Shown here in pieces: positions 48,842 through 57,454 of a stretch of 64,000 nucleotides of DNA (position 1 is its first letter; the number at the start of each line of letters is the position of its first letter). Position numbers and translations under genes: made by a program. The DNA comes from Bacillota bacterium. Its GTDB lineage: Bacteria; Bacillota; Clostridia; Oscillospirales; Ruminococcaceae. The stretch covers positions 318,551 through 382,550 of the forward strand of contig JAEZYS010000003.1 in the NCBI GenBank assembly GCA_023418925.1. The letters run 5' to 3'. A model generated the notes under the pieces. It saw nothing but the letters and a program-made list of their open reading frames with translations. It searched no databases and was not told where the DNA came from.

Positions 48842-50212
48842 ATGGGAAGACTATTTGGTACTGACGGTGCAAGAGGAGTTGCCATAACTGAACTCACATG
48901 TGAAAGGGCAATGCAGATAGGAAGAGCTGCAGCGATGGTGCTTACCCAGAAAACCCACCATAAAGCAAAAATTCTGATTGGTAAGGATACAAGAATTTCA
49001 TCTGATATTCTTGAAGCTGCTCTTGTAGCGGGCATATGCTCGACAGGTGCGGACGCTGTCATACTTGGTGTTGTTCCTACTCCTGCTGTTGCTTATCTTG
49101 TAAAAATGCGTGAAGCTGATGCGGGTGTTATGATTTCTGCATCGCACAATTCCGCTGAATTCAACGGAATAAAACTTTTTGCCGGAACAGGCTACAAGCT
49201 TTCCGATGATATTGAAGAAGAAATAGAAACTCTGATTCTTGATACTCCTGAAAAGATAACTGCTGAACTCAAAAATGGCGGAGAAGTCGGAACTGTTACT
49301 ACAGATAAAAATTCACAGTGGGATTATATCAGATATATAATGAAAACAATTGACTGTGATTTAAGCGGAGTAAGAGTTGCTGTTGACTGTGCAAACGGTT
49401 CTGCCAGCGTTACTGCTGAAAGGCTTTTTGGCGGACTTGGCGCTACTGTTTATCTTATGAACTGTACTCCTGACGGAACAAATATAAATGAAAAATGCGG
49501 ATCAACTTATCTTGATAATATTTCAAACTTTGTCAAGGAAAAGAAGTGTCATCTCGGCGTTGCTTTTGACGGCGATGCTGACAGATGTCTTGCTGTTGAT
49601 GAAAATGGTGCAATTGTTGATGGTGATAAGCTTATTGCTATTTTTGCAAAATCAATGCGTGACAAGGGTACACTAAAAAAGAATACTGCTGTTGTAACTG
49701 TTATGACAAACCTTGGTTTTACACATTTTGCAAAGGCAAACAACATTAACATGGTTACTACCAAAGTCGGCGACAGATACATTCTTGAGCAAATGATTTC
49801 AGGCGGATATTCTCTTGGCGGTGAACAATCAGGACACATTATTTTCTCTGATTATGCTTCAACTGGTGACGGTCAGCTTACTGCTGTTCAGCTTCTTGGA
49901 ATTATAAAAGAAAATGATGTCAAGCTTTCAACTTTATCTGCACTTATGGACAGATACCCGCAGGTTATGATAAATGTAAAGATTACTCCTAAGTGGAAGG
50001 AAAGCTGGAAGAATGACAGCGAAATTGAGGAGATTATCGCTTCAAATCAGAAAAAGCTTGGTTCAAGCGGAAGAATTCTTGTCCGTGAAAGCGGAACAGA
50101 GCCGCTCATAAGAGTTATGATTGAGGGCAGACGTTTTGATGTCATAAACGAAATGGCTATTGAAATTGCTGATAAAATCAAGGAAAGATGTCCGCATGCG
50201 GAGAATAATTAG
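48842..50212 (+). CDS. glmM: Phosphoglucosamine mutase
   Basis: 456 aa. Converts glucosamine-6-P to glucosamine-1-P for peptidoglycan. The active Ser is in ISASHNSAEFNGIK, the metal loop is DGDADRCL, the sugar loop is GGEQSGHIIF and the phosphate loop RESGTEPLIRVMIEG. SD AAGGAG. Followed by intercistronic element B. Confidence 0.96.
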   Translation: MGRLFGTDGARGVAITELTCERAMQIGRAAAMVLTQKTHHKAKILIGKDTRISSDILEAALVAGICSTGADAVILGVVPTPAVAYLVKMREADAGVMISASHNSAEFNGIKLFAGTGYKLSDDIEEEIETLILDTPEKITAELKNGGEVGTVTTDKNSQWDYIRYIMKTIDCDLSGVRVAVDCANGSASVTAERLFGGLGATVYLMNCTPDGTNINEKCGSTYLDNISNFVKEKKCHLGVAFDGDADRCLAVDENGAIVDGDKLIAIFAKSMRDKGTLKKNTAVVTVMTNLGFTHFAKANNINMVTTKVGDRYILEQMISGGYSLGGEQSGHIIFSDYASTGDGQLTAVQLLGIIKENDVKLSTLSALMDRYPQVMINVKITPKWKESWKNDSEIEEIIASNQKKLGSSGRILVRESGTEPLIRVMIEGRRFDVINEMAIEIADKIKERCPHAENN

Positions 50213-50221
50213 TATAAAAAT

Positions 50222-50288
50222 GTGAAAAGAATTTTTCACCCTGCTGTTTGCTTTAAAAAACAGATAGCTGAGAGGATTGTTTAATAAA
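50222..50288 (+). repeat. Intercistronic hairpin element, copy B
   Basis: GTGAAAA-GAAT-TTTTCAC hairpin, then GCTGTTT pairing with AAACAG, ending GATAGCTGAGAGGATTG before the ATG at 50289. It is the shortest copy (67 bp) and lacks the inner hairpin cargo. Confidence 0.7.
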
Positions 50289-51152
50289 ATGAGAATTGCT
50301 GATAAATGGAATGATTATAAGCTGATTGACTGTACTGATTCAGAAAAGCTTGAGAGCTGGGGCGACATTGTGCTGATTCGTCCCGACCCTCAGATTATCT
50401 GGAAAACGGACAGAAAAACTTCAATGTGGAATTCAGCTCACGCCCATTACCACCGTTCCGATAAGGGCGGCGGACAATGGAACTACAAAAAGAAAATCCC
50501 TGATTCATGGCAGATAAGCTATGGCAATCTGAAGTTCAACATCAAGCCGACAGGTTTCAAGCATACAGGTCTGTTCCCTGAACAAGCCGTAAACTGGGAC
50601 TTCATGGACGGACTAATCCGTAATGCAGGTCGTCCCGTAAGTGTGCTTAACCTTTTTGCATATACAGGCGGAGCTACTCTTGCTTGTGCAAATGCGGGTG
50701 CTGATGTATGTCATGTTGACGCTTCAAAGGGAATGGTTGCATGGGCTAGGGAAAATGCAGTTTCATCGGGACTTGGTGACAAGCCTATCAGATGGATTGT
50801 TGACGACTGCGAAAAGTTTGTTGCAAGAGAAATAAAGCGAGGCAGAAAATATGACGCTGTTATCATGGATCCACCGTCATACGGAAGAGGTCCTAATCAG
50901 GAAGTATGGAAGCTTGAGGATTGTATTTATGACCTTGTCAAGCTTTGTACAAATGTACTGAGTGATGATCCGCTTTTCTTCCTTCTCAACAGCTATACTA
51001 CGGGACTTTCCCCGTCCGTAATGGCATATATTCTCGGCGAAACTATTACAACAAAGTTTGGCGGAAAGGTTACTGCCGATGAAATAGGACTTCCTGTCAG
51101 GGAAAGTAAACTTGTTCTTCCATGTGGCTCGACTGCTATATGGCAGAAATAA
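50289..51152 (+). CDS. Class I SAM-dependent methyltransferase, RlmI/K-like
   Basis: 287 aa. The Rossmann methyltransferase core has motif I LNLFAYTGGATLACANAGA, motif II VCHVDASKGMVAWARENA and motif IV MDPPSYGRGPNQEVW, as in the COG1092 rRNA cytosine-C5 group. The N-terminal PUA domain of RlmI is missing; instead there is a 100-residue beta-rich start (RPDPQIIWKTDRKTSMWNSAHAHYHR). The probable substrate is rRNA, but this is not certain. ATG 50289 is chosen over TTG 50277, which abuts AGAGGA. Confidence 0.83.
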   Translation: MRIADKWNDYKLIDCTDSEKLESWGDIVLIRPDPQIIWKTDRKTSMWNSAHAHYHRSDKGGGQWNYKKKIPDSWQISYGNLKFNIKPTGFKHTGLFPEQAVNWDFMDGLIRNAGRPVSVLNLFAYTGGATLACANAGADVCHVDASKGMVAWARENAVSSGLGDKPIRWIVDDCEKFVAREIKRGRKYDAVIMDPPSYGRGPNQEVWKLEDCIYDLVKLCTNVLSDDPLFFLLNSYTTGLSPSVMAYILGETITTKFGGKVTADEIGLPVRESKLVLPCGSTAIWQK

Positions 51153-51164
51153 TAAGGAGATAAC

Positions 51165-51267
51165 GTGAAAATACTCTTCACGTTGCTATTTGATTTTTCT
51201 GCAAATAGCACAGTAGAAATTTTGCTTTGCAAAATCCAAACAAATAGCAGAAAGGAAATCGAATATT
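51165..51267 (+). repeat. Intercistronic hairpin element, copy C
   Basis: Starts 12 bp after a stop codon. AAGGAG 5 nt before ACGTGAA...TTCACGT hairpin, then GCTATTTG pairing perfectly with CAAATAGC (two alternative copies of that arm), an inner ATTTTGC-TTT-GCAAAAT hairpin, and AGAAAGGAAATCG before the ATG at 51268. Confidence 0.78.
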
Positions 51268-51747
51268 ATGACACTTTATATCAGACAAAAAGTATTTACG
51301 CTGGTAGACAGCTATTCTATTTATGACAGATGTAATTCACCTGTATTTAATGTTAAAAAGCAATTATTTTCTTTTCCTCCAAAGTTTTATATTTATGACC
51401 AGAATGGGTTTGAACTGATGAGGCTTGAGAAGAATTTCACTCTGTTTCTTGCAAGCTATGAAATTTTTCAGGGAGAAAGACACCTTGCCAGTGTTCAAAA
51501 AGAGCTTTCATTTTTAAATTCTAGATTTTCTATTAAAAGTGGATTTGGAAGTTATACAATTGACGGGGAAATATTTAATTATGATTTCTCAATTTCAAAG
51601 GACGGATTTTTAATCGGACGTGTTCATAAGGAATTATTATCCTGGGGTGACAGTTATGTTCTTGATATTGAAGACAACCAGAGTGCAGAATTTTTCTGTG
51701 CATTGGTAATTGCAATTGATAATTGTATTCACAATAAAAACAACTGA
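51268..51747 (+). CDS. LURP-one-related (tubby-like) family protein
   Basis: 159 aa. Beta-rich single domain: MTLYIRQKVFTLVDSYSIYD, ... FSFPPKFYIYDQNGFELMRLEKN, GSYTIDGEIFNYDFSI and WGDSYVLDIEDNQSAEFFCALVIAIDN follow the DUF567/LURP-one pattern, a tubby-like barrel around a C-terminal helix. The bacterial function is unknown. It is placed between two intercistronic elements (C and D). Confidence 0.8.
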   Translation: MTLYIRQKVFTLVDSYSIYDRCNSPVFNVKKQLFSFPPKFYIYDQNGFELMRLEKNFTLFLASYEIFQGERHLASVQKELSFLNSRFSIKSGFGSYTIDGEIFNYDFSISKDGFLIGRVHKELLSWGDSYVLDIEDNQSAEFFCALVIAIDNCIHNKNN

Positions 51748-51767
51748 TGTTTTTGAAAGAAAATAAC

Positions 51768-51894
51768 GTGGGTAATAAATTGTTCACGCTGCTAGTTGTT
51801 CCTTTTCTGCAAAAATGACAGCAGAAAATCTGGTTAGCTGAACTTAGTTCAGGTTTAAGATCGGAACAAACAGCAAAAAGGAATGAGGATTAAA
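51768..51894 (+). repeat. Intercistronic hairpin element, copy D
   Basis: Longest copy (127 bp). CGTG...CACG first stem (weakened), GCTAGTTGTTCC pairing with GGAACAAACAGC, and two inner hairpins: TTTTCTGC/GCAGAAAA (perfect) and CTGAAC-TTA-GTTCAG. Ends AAAAAGGAATGAGGATTAA before ATG 51895. Confidence 0.72.
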
Positions 51895-52752
51895 ATGTCT
51901 GAAGATATAATTGTTTCGGAGGGTATCAGATTTCATTATTCAAATGAAAATGAAGAAGACCAGAAACCGCCGAAAGAAATATTAAAGGGAATAGACCTTA
52001 AAATTAAAAAGGGTGAATTTCTTGCGATATTGGGGCACAATGGCTCCGGAAAGTCAACCATAGCAAAGCATATGAATGCTATTTTGATTCCGAATGAGGG
52101 TCAGATGATTGTTGGCGGAATTGACACAAAGGATGAGGACAGGCTTTTCGATATAAGACGAAAGGTCGGAATGGTTTTTCAGAATCCCGATAATCAGATT
52201 GTTGCGACAATTGTTGAGGAAGATGTTGCTTTTGCGCTTGAAAATATAGGTGTTCCGCCTGATGAAATGAGAGAGCGTGTCGATGATGCGCTTAAGGCTG
52301 TAGGCATGTATGAATACCGTGAGCATGCCCCGCATCAGCTTTCAGGAGGACAGAAGCAGAGAGTTGCGATTGCCGGAATAATTGCTATGCGACCTGACTG
52401 CATTGTTCTTGATGAACCTACTGCCATGCTTGACCCTAAGGGAAGAGCAGAAGTACTCAAGACTATAAGAAAGCTTAACAAAGACTTTGGCATTACAATT
52501 GTTCTTATCACTCATTACATGGATGAAGCGGCAAAAGCTGACAGAATTGTTGTAATGGACAGCGGTAAAATAATACTTGATGATGTTCCGACAAAGGTAT
52601 TTTCTAATGTGGAAAAGCTGAAAAGTGTCGGACTTGATGTTCCGCAGGTTACGGAATTTATGTATCTTCTCGGACAGCACGAGCTTGATACTGACACGCA
52701 TATCATTACTGAGGATGAATGTGTTGAAAGAATGATTAAGATATTATCTTAA
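51895..52752 (+). CDS. ecfA1: ECF transporter ATPase EcfA1
   Basis: 285 aa. Walker A GHNGSGKST, Q-loop GMVFQNPDNQIV, signature LSGGQKQR, Walker B CIVLDEPTAMLDP and switch THYMDEA. With EcfA2 and EcfT it forms the shared energising module for vitamin and metal uptake; no substrate-binding S component is encoded here. ATG 51895 follows GAGG; ATG 51883 overlaps the element's SD. Confidence 0.95.
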   Translation: MSEDIIVSEGIRFHYSNENEEDQKPPKEILKGIDLKIKKGEFLAILGHNGSGKSTIAKHMNAILIPNEGQMIVGGIDTKDEDRLFDIRRKVGMVFQNPDNQIVATIVEEDVAFALENIGVPPDEMRERVDDALKAVGMYEYREHAPHQLSGGQKQRVAIAGIIAMRPDCIVLDEPTAMLDPKGRAEVLKTIRKLNKDFGITIVLITHYMDEAAKADRIVVMDSGKIILDDVPTKVFSNVEKLKSVGLDVPQVTEFMYLLGQHELDTDTHIITEDECVERMIKILS

Positions 52753-52784
52753 AGGGATAGTATCCGGAAAGGAAATACCGTATA

Positions 52785-53654
52785 ATGTCAGTTATTAAGA
52801 CTGAAAATTTGACCTATACTTACAGTATCGGAACTCCGTTTGAAAAAACTGCGGTTAACAATGTTAACCTTGAAATAGAGGACGGTGAACTTGTTGGCAT
52901 AATTGGTCATACAGGTTCGGGAAAGTCCACTCTTATTCAGCACCTCAATGGACTTATAAAGCCTACATCGGGCAAGGTATATATTGACGGGCAGGATATC
53001 TGGGATAAAAGCTGTAAAATCAGGGATATACGCTTCAAGGTGGGGCTTGTTTTCCAATATCCTGAATATCAGATTTTTGAGGAAACTGTTTATAAGGATA
53101 TTGCATTCGGGCCTAAGAATATGGGACTTGATGATGAGGAAATTGACAGGCGTATCAACACAATTGCTGAACTTGTCGGACTTCACAAGGAAAACCTCCA
53201 GAAATCTCCGTTTGAACTTTCAGGCGGTCAGAAGAGAAGAGTTGCCATTGCGGGAGTTATGGCAATGGAACCAAAGGTACTCATTCTTGATGAACCTACG
53301 GCTGGTCTTGACCCTAAGGGACGTGACCGTATTCTCGGACAGATAAAGGAATATCACAAGCAGACTAAATCTACTGTTCTCCTTGTTTCACACAGCATGG
53401 AGGATGTGGCTAAGAATGCTTCAAAAATTCTTGTTATGAACAATGCTGAAGTTTTCTGCTATGATGATCCTCCTAAGGTATTTCAGAGGGCTGATGAACT
53501 AACTAAGATGGGACTTGCTGTTCCCCAGATTACAAGGGTATTCAACCGATTGAAGCAGAGCGGGATTGACATCAGAACAGATGTGTATACAACTGAATTT
53601 GCCTGCAAAACTATCCTTCAGTACCTTGAAAGAAGGAGGAATGGCAATGCTTAA
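52785..53654 (+). CDS. ecfA2: ECF transporter ATPase EcfA2
   Basis: 289 aa. Walker A GHTGSGKST, GLVFQYPEYQIFEETV, signature LSGGQKRR, Walker B LILDEPTAGLDP, and SHSMEDV. The C-terminal domain dimerises with EcfA1. SD GGAAAGGAAA. Its stop overlaps the ecfT start by 8 bp. Confidence 0.95.
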   Translation: MSVIKTENLTYTYSIGTPFEKTAVNNVNLEIEDGELVGIIGHTGSGKSTLIQHLNGLIKPTSGKVYIDGQDIWDKSCKIRDIRFKVGLVFQYPEYQIFEETVYKDIAFGPKNMGLDDEEIDRRINTIAELVGLHKENLQKSPFELSGGQKRRVAIAGVMAMEPKVLILDEPTAGLDPKGRDRILGQIKEYHKQTKSTVLLVSHSMEDVAKNASKILVMNNAEVFCYDDPPKVFQRADELTKMGLAVPQITRVFNRLKQSGIDIRTDVYTTEFACKTILQYLERRRNGNA

Positions 53655-54453
53655 GGATATTACAATCGGACAGTATTTCCCTGGAAAGTCAATTATACAC
53701 AGGCTTGATCCTAGAATTAAGATAATCATTACAGCTTTCTTTATTACAATGCTGTTTGCGGCAACTGGGTTTATTGGTCTAGGCATAGGTATTGTTTTTC
53801 TTTTTGTTTCGTTTATGATTTCAGGCATTCCCTTTAAAATGATGCTCAAGAGCCTTAAACCAATTGTTCCAATCATTGTTTTTACGGCTGTGCTGAACCT
53901 TTTCTTTATTGAAGGAGCAATTATATTTAAGTTCTGGATATTCAAAATTACAGACGCGGGAATTACAACATCGTTGTTTATGATAATAAGAATTATAGCA
54001 CTTATCATGGGTACGACCTTGCTGACATACACTACCTCCCCGATTACTCTTACAGACGCTATTGAAAGGCTGCTTTCTCCTTTGAAGAAGATAAAGCTTC
54101 CTGTTCATGAGCTTGCTATGATGATGACTATTGCTTTAAGATTCATTCCTACTCTTATTGAAGAAACAGACAAGATTATGTCTGCTCAGAAGGCAAGGGG
54201 AGCTGATATGGAGAGCGGTGGTCTAATGCAGAGGGCAAAAGCTCTTGTTCCTATACTAATACCTCTTTTCGTATCTGCATTCAGGAGAGCAGAGGAACTT
54301 GCACTCGCTATGGAGTGCCGTTGTTACAGGGGTGGTGAAGGAAGAACACGTTTAAGACAGCTGAAATCTATGGGTAAGGATTACGTTGCACTTGGTATTT
54401 CTGTTTTATTCCTTAACGGTGTTCTCTTAATAAATCTGTTTACAGGTATTTGA
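53647..54453 (+). CDS. ecfT: ECF transporter transmembrane subunit EcfT
   Basis: 268 aa, five to six membrane segments. The two coupling motifs that contact the ATPases are QKARGADME and ECRCYRGG. ATG 53647 with GGAGG 7 nt upstream lies inside the end of ecfA2. Typical ecfA1-ecfA2-ecfT-truA order, as in many Firmicutes. Confidence 0.93.
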   Translation: MLKDITIGQYFPGKSIIHRLDPRIKIIITAFFITMLFAATGFIGLGIGIVFLFVSFMISGIPFKMMLKSLKPIVPIIVFTAVLNLFFIEGAIIFKFWIFKITDAGITTSLFMIIRIIALIMGTTLLTYTTSPITLTDAIERLLSPLKKIKLPVHELAMMMTIALRFIPTLIEETDKIMSAQKARGADMESGGLMQRAKALVPILIPLFVSAFRRAEELALAMECRCYRGGEGRTRLRQLKSMGKDYVALGISVLFLNGVLLINLFTGI

Positions 54454-54468
54454 GGAAACTGAATAAAT

Positions 54469-55203
54469 ATGCGCAATTTAAAAGTATTTATGTCCTACAG
54501 GGGAACAAGGTATCATGGTTTTCAGAGGCAGGAAAATGCTGTAGGAATACAAAATATCCTTGAGGAAAAGCTATCATGTATAACTAACTCACAAGTTAAT
54601 ATTGCAGGGTGTTCAAGAACAGATACGGGTGTTCATGCAAATGTATACTGTTTTTCATTCATGACTGAACACTCCATTCCCTGCAACAATATTGTAAGGG
54701 CAATGAATTCTGTACTTCCTGATGATATTTCAATCCAGTCCTGTGAAGAAGCGCCTGAGGATTTTCATGCAAGATATTCATGCAAGGGAAAGGAATATGT
54801 ATACCTTGTTTCTAACAGGGCAACAAAGGATCCGTTCAAAGCAGATCTTGCACTGCATTATCCTTATGCTATGGATGTAACAATGCTTGACAGGGCGGGG
54901 AAGTATTATATAGGCACACATGACTTTGAATCTTTCTGCGGAACAAACAACAAGAAAGAAAACAGTGTCCGCACAATATATGATTTCAGCGTAAAAAAAG
55001 CTGATGATACAGTTATATTTACTGTAAGCGGTGACGGCTTTTTATATAACATGGTAAGAATTATGGTTGGTACGCTTATTTTTGTGAATGAAGGTAAAAT
55101 AAAGTCTGACAGCATACCGGATATTATTGATGCAAAGAACAGGGCGGCGGCAGGAAAGACTGCGCAGGCTCATGGATTGTATCTTAATAAATTGTTTTAT
55201 TAA
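54469..55203 (+). CDS. truA: tRNA pseudouridine(38-40) synthase TruA
   Basis: 244 aa. The catalytic Asp is in GCSRTDTGVHA; other family marks are YRGTRYHGFQRQ, DFHARYSCKGKEYVY and GDGFLYNMVRIMVGTL. It modifies the anticodon stem of many tRNAs. GAGGAA is about 11 nt from the ATG. Last gene of the ECF group. Confidence 0.95.
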   Translation: MRNLKVFMSYRGTRYHGFQRQENAVGIQNILEEKLSCITNSQVNIAGCSRTDTGVHANVYCFSFMTEHSIPCNNIVRAMNSVLPDDISIQSCEEAPEDFHARYSCKGKEYVYLVSNRATKDPFKADLALHYPYAMDVTMLDRAGKYYIGTHDFESFCGTNNKKENSVRTIYDFSVKKADDTVIFTVSGDGFLYNMVRIMVGTLIFVNEGKIKSDSIPDIIDAKNRAAAGKTAQAHGLYLNKLFY

Positions 55204-55234
55204 TTTAAATAATACAGAAAGGATGGTCTGAACT

Positions 55235-56404
55235 ATGGCAGTAACAGATATTTCGGATATAAGAAAAAGGCGCAGGTCCAAAAAATTTCAACGGTTTCTT
55301 AATAAGATGATTATTATTCTTGCTGCAGTTCTTGCTGTTCTTATTATATATGTTACTAAGGATAAGTGGTATCCTTATCTTGATGGTATTCTTACAAAAA
55401 TACCTGTTCCTGAATCTACAGGAGAGCTTGCAGAGGGGTATTTCCCAATATCAATAACGGGCGGGGCAAGTTATCAGCTCAAGTCCATGGAGGGACACTT
55501 TGCAGTAATTGACGATTCACACTTCAATATTTATAACATTGATGGTAAACCAGCTATTGCAAGGCAGCATACATATGCAAATCCTATACTTACTGCCTCT
55601 TCAAAAAGGGCTCTTATATATGATCTGGGAGGAAAGCAGTTCTGCCTTTACAGTAAGTATGACAAGGTATATGATAAAACAACGGAGAATGCTATTCTTC
55701 TTGCAAAGCTAAGTTCAGATGATCAGGTTGCTGTTGTTACCAAATCAGACAAGTATTTATCCTGCCTTGATGTTTATGATCCAAAGGGAAAGAATATATT
55801 TGTATATAAAAGCTATGACAGCAGAATTATTGATGTAACTTTCAATGCAGAAAATACAGGCTGTATTATTACTACAATAGGAGCAAGCGGAGGTCAGCTT
55901 GTTTCACAGATGCATTACTATCAGTTTACGAAAACAGATATGGTATGGCAGTCAGACCTTGTTAAAACTATGGTTCTTTCATCCAGACTTTACAAAGAAA
56001 ATCAGATTGCTGTATTCGGGGATACTGAATGTAGTTTTTATGACACAAACGGAATTTTTATTGGAAAATACGAATATGAATATAGTCTTGTAGACTTTGA
56101 TTCATCTTCGACATTATCGGCAATTCTTTTTAATAATCAGGAACTTAGAAGTTCAGTTCTGGTTATAATAGATGATATACTCAATGAACCTGTTGAAATA
56201 GAACTTGATGATGAAGCGGAAAATGTCTGTGTTTATGGGGATACTGTTTATATAATGACGTCAGGAATGCTCTATTCCTATTCTCCTACTGGTGAAATTG
56301 TTTCTTCTGTATCACTTAGCAATGACTATGATAATTTCTGTAAGTCAGAGGATTATGTTTTTCTTCTTGGTTATGATGAAATCAACAGAATTGATTTCAA
56401 CTGA
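55235..56404 (+). CDS. DUF5711-like membrane-anchored beta-propeller protein
   Basis: 389 aa. Basic N-terminus (KRRRSKKFQR), one membrane segment (about 25-45), then a large external domain of repeated four-stranded units (for example YQLKSMEGHFAVIDDSHFNIYNIDGK, VFGDTECSFYDTNG, VCVYGDTVYIMTSG) like a WD40/PQQ-type propeller. It matches the clostridial DUF5711 family as I recall it; function is unknown. SD AAAGGATGG. It sits between truA and a CvpA-family gene, which suggests an envelope role. Confidence 0.75.
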   Translation: MAVTDISDIRKRRRSKKFQRFLNKMIIILAAVLAVLIIYVTKDKWYPYLDGILTKIPVPESTGELAEGYFPISITGGASYQLKSMEGHFAVIDDSHFNIYNIDGKPAIARQHTYANPILTASSKRALIYDLGGKQFCLYSKYDKVYDKTTENAILLAKLSSDDQVAVVTKSDKYLSCLDVYDPKGKNIFVYKSYDSRIIDVTFNAENTGCIITTIGASGGQLVSQMHYYQFTKTDMVWQSDLVKTMVLSSRLYKENQIAVFGDTECSFYDTNGIFIGKYEYEYSLVDFDSSSTLSAILFNNQELRSSVLVIIDDILNEPVEIELDDEAENVCVYGDTVYIMTSGMLYSYSPTGEIVSSVSLSNDYDNFCKSEDYVFLLGYDEINRIDFN

Positions 56405-56414
56405 TTTTTATTTC

Positions 56415-56461
56415 AGAGAGGAGCAGGTTTTATCATTCTCTGATAAGACATAATAGATATG
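56415..56461 (+). promoter_or_regulatory. Distant SD before the cvpA-like gene
   Basis: SD AGAGAGGAG (56415-56423) is 35 nt from the ATG at 56459. Between them lie a TTATC/GATAA hairpin (56430-56446) and ACATAATAGAT. No nearer SD exists. It is a weaker third example of the arrangement at cdd and ktrB. Confidence 0.4.
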
Positions 56462-57328
56462 AACCCATATATACCATATATTATTGATGGCGTAATTCTG
56501 GTTATACTTCTTTATTGTATCGGAACAGGGACTGCAAAGGGTTTCACAGGTACAGTAATAAGATTTATCGGATATATTGCAGCCATAGCCATTGCGTCCG
56601 CACTTTGTGGAATATTGGCAGAAAAGGTGTATGACAACTTTATTCACCCTTCTGTTATGAATGTAATCCAGAACAAGATTGATTCTGTTGAATATAACGT
56701 TGAGGAGCAGATTGCTGATTCTCTTGAGGAGAAGGGTTATGCTCTTGAAGGTTTTAATTACAATAATGTAATTAATGGTGATTACAGCTCGGAAGAAAAT
56801 TCGGAGTTGACTAAAAATGATATTAATGATACACTAACAGATGTATTTAAAAAGTATTATCAGTTAATAGGAGAGTCACTTTCTGATGCTTTGCCGGATG
56901 ATATTGCTGATGATATAAAGAATTATATTGATGAGAAAAAGCCGTCTGACGAGTTTTTCTCTCTTAACGATCAGAAAAACAAGGCTGCTGAATATATTGA
57001 AACAAAAATAGTAAGGCCTGTTGTATTGAAGGCAGTAAGGGTTATTACATTCGGTATTATATTTACTGTTGTAATGATTGCAGTTAGAATTATTGCAAGG
57101 ACAGCCGGTATAGTAAAGAAAATTCCTATTGTCGGAGGCGTTGACCGCTTTTTCGGAGGGGTTCTCGGACTTGTACAGGCACTTCTTATACTGACTGTTG
57201 CGACGGCAATAATTATTGTAATTACGAATTTTACTGATAATTCATTTAATTTTATAAACAGCACAGTAATTTCTGATACAATTTTGTTTAAATATTTATA
57301 CAAAATAGTAATTAATATTCTGTCATAG
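56459..57328 (+). CDS. CvpA-family membrane protein
   Basis: 289 aa. N-terminal two membrane segments with the CvpA/colicin V production pattern (YIIDGVILVILLYCIGTGTAKGFTGTVIRFIGYIAAI), a hydrophilic, helical and acidic insert of about 130 residues, then two further segments with IPIVGGVDRFFGGVLGLVQALLI. The long insert is unusual for the family (commonly 160-200 aa). Role in Firmicutes is undefined, envelope-related. Element E follows 29 bp after the stop. Confidence 0.82.
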   Translation: MNPYIPYIIDGVILVILLYCIGTGTAKGFTGTVIRFIGYIAAIAIASALCGILAEKVYDNFIHPSVMNVIQNKIDSVEYNVEEQIADSLEEKGYALEGFNYNNVINGDYSSEENSELTKNDINDTLTDVFKKYYQLIGESLSDALPDDIADDIKNYIDEKKPSDEFFSLNDQKNKAAEYIETKIVRPVVLKAVRVITFGIIFTVVMIAVRIIARTAGIVKKIPIVGGVDRFFGGVLGLVQALLILTVATAIIIVITNFTDNSFNFINSTVISDTILFKYLYKIVINILS

Positions 57329-57357
57329 CAGTGCTGATTAAATTTTGGATAATTAAT

Positions 57358-57454
57358 GTGAAAATTACTTTTCACGCCCGCTGTCTGTTTGTTTTCTGCA
57401 AGAATAATTGCATTGCGGAACTGTAACAGATAGCTGAAAGGAATGATAATTAAT
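57358..57454 (+). repeat. Intercistronic hairpin element, copy E
   Basis: GTGAAAA-TTAC-TTTTCAC hairpin, GCTGTCTGTT pairing with AACAGATAGC (one wobble), inner TGCAA/TTGCA hairpin, ending TGAAAGGAATGATAATTA before the clpE ATG at 57455. Confidence 0.78.
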
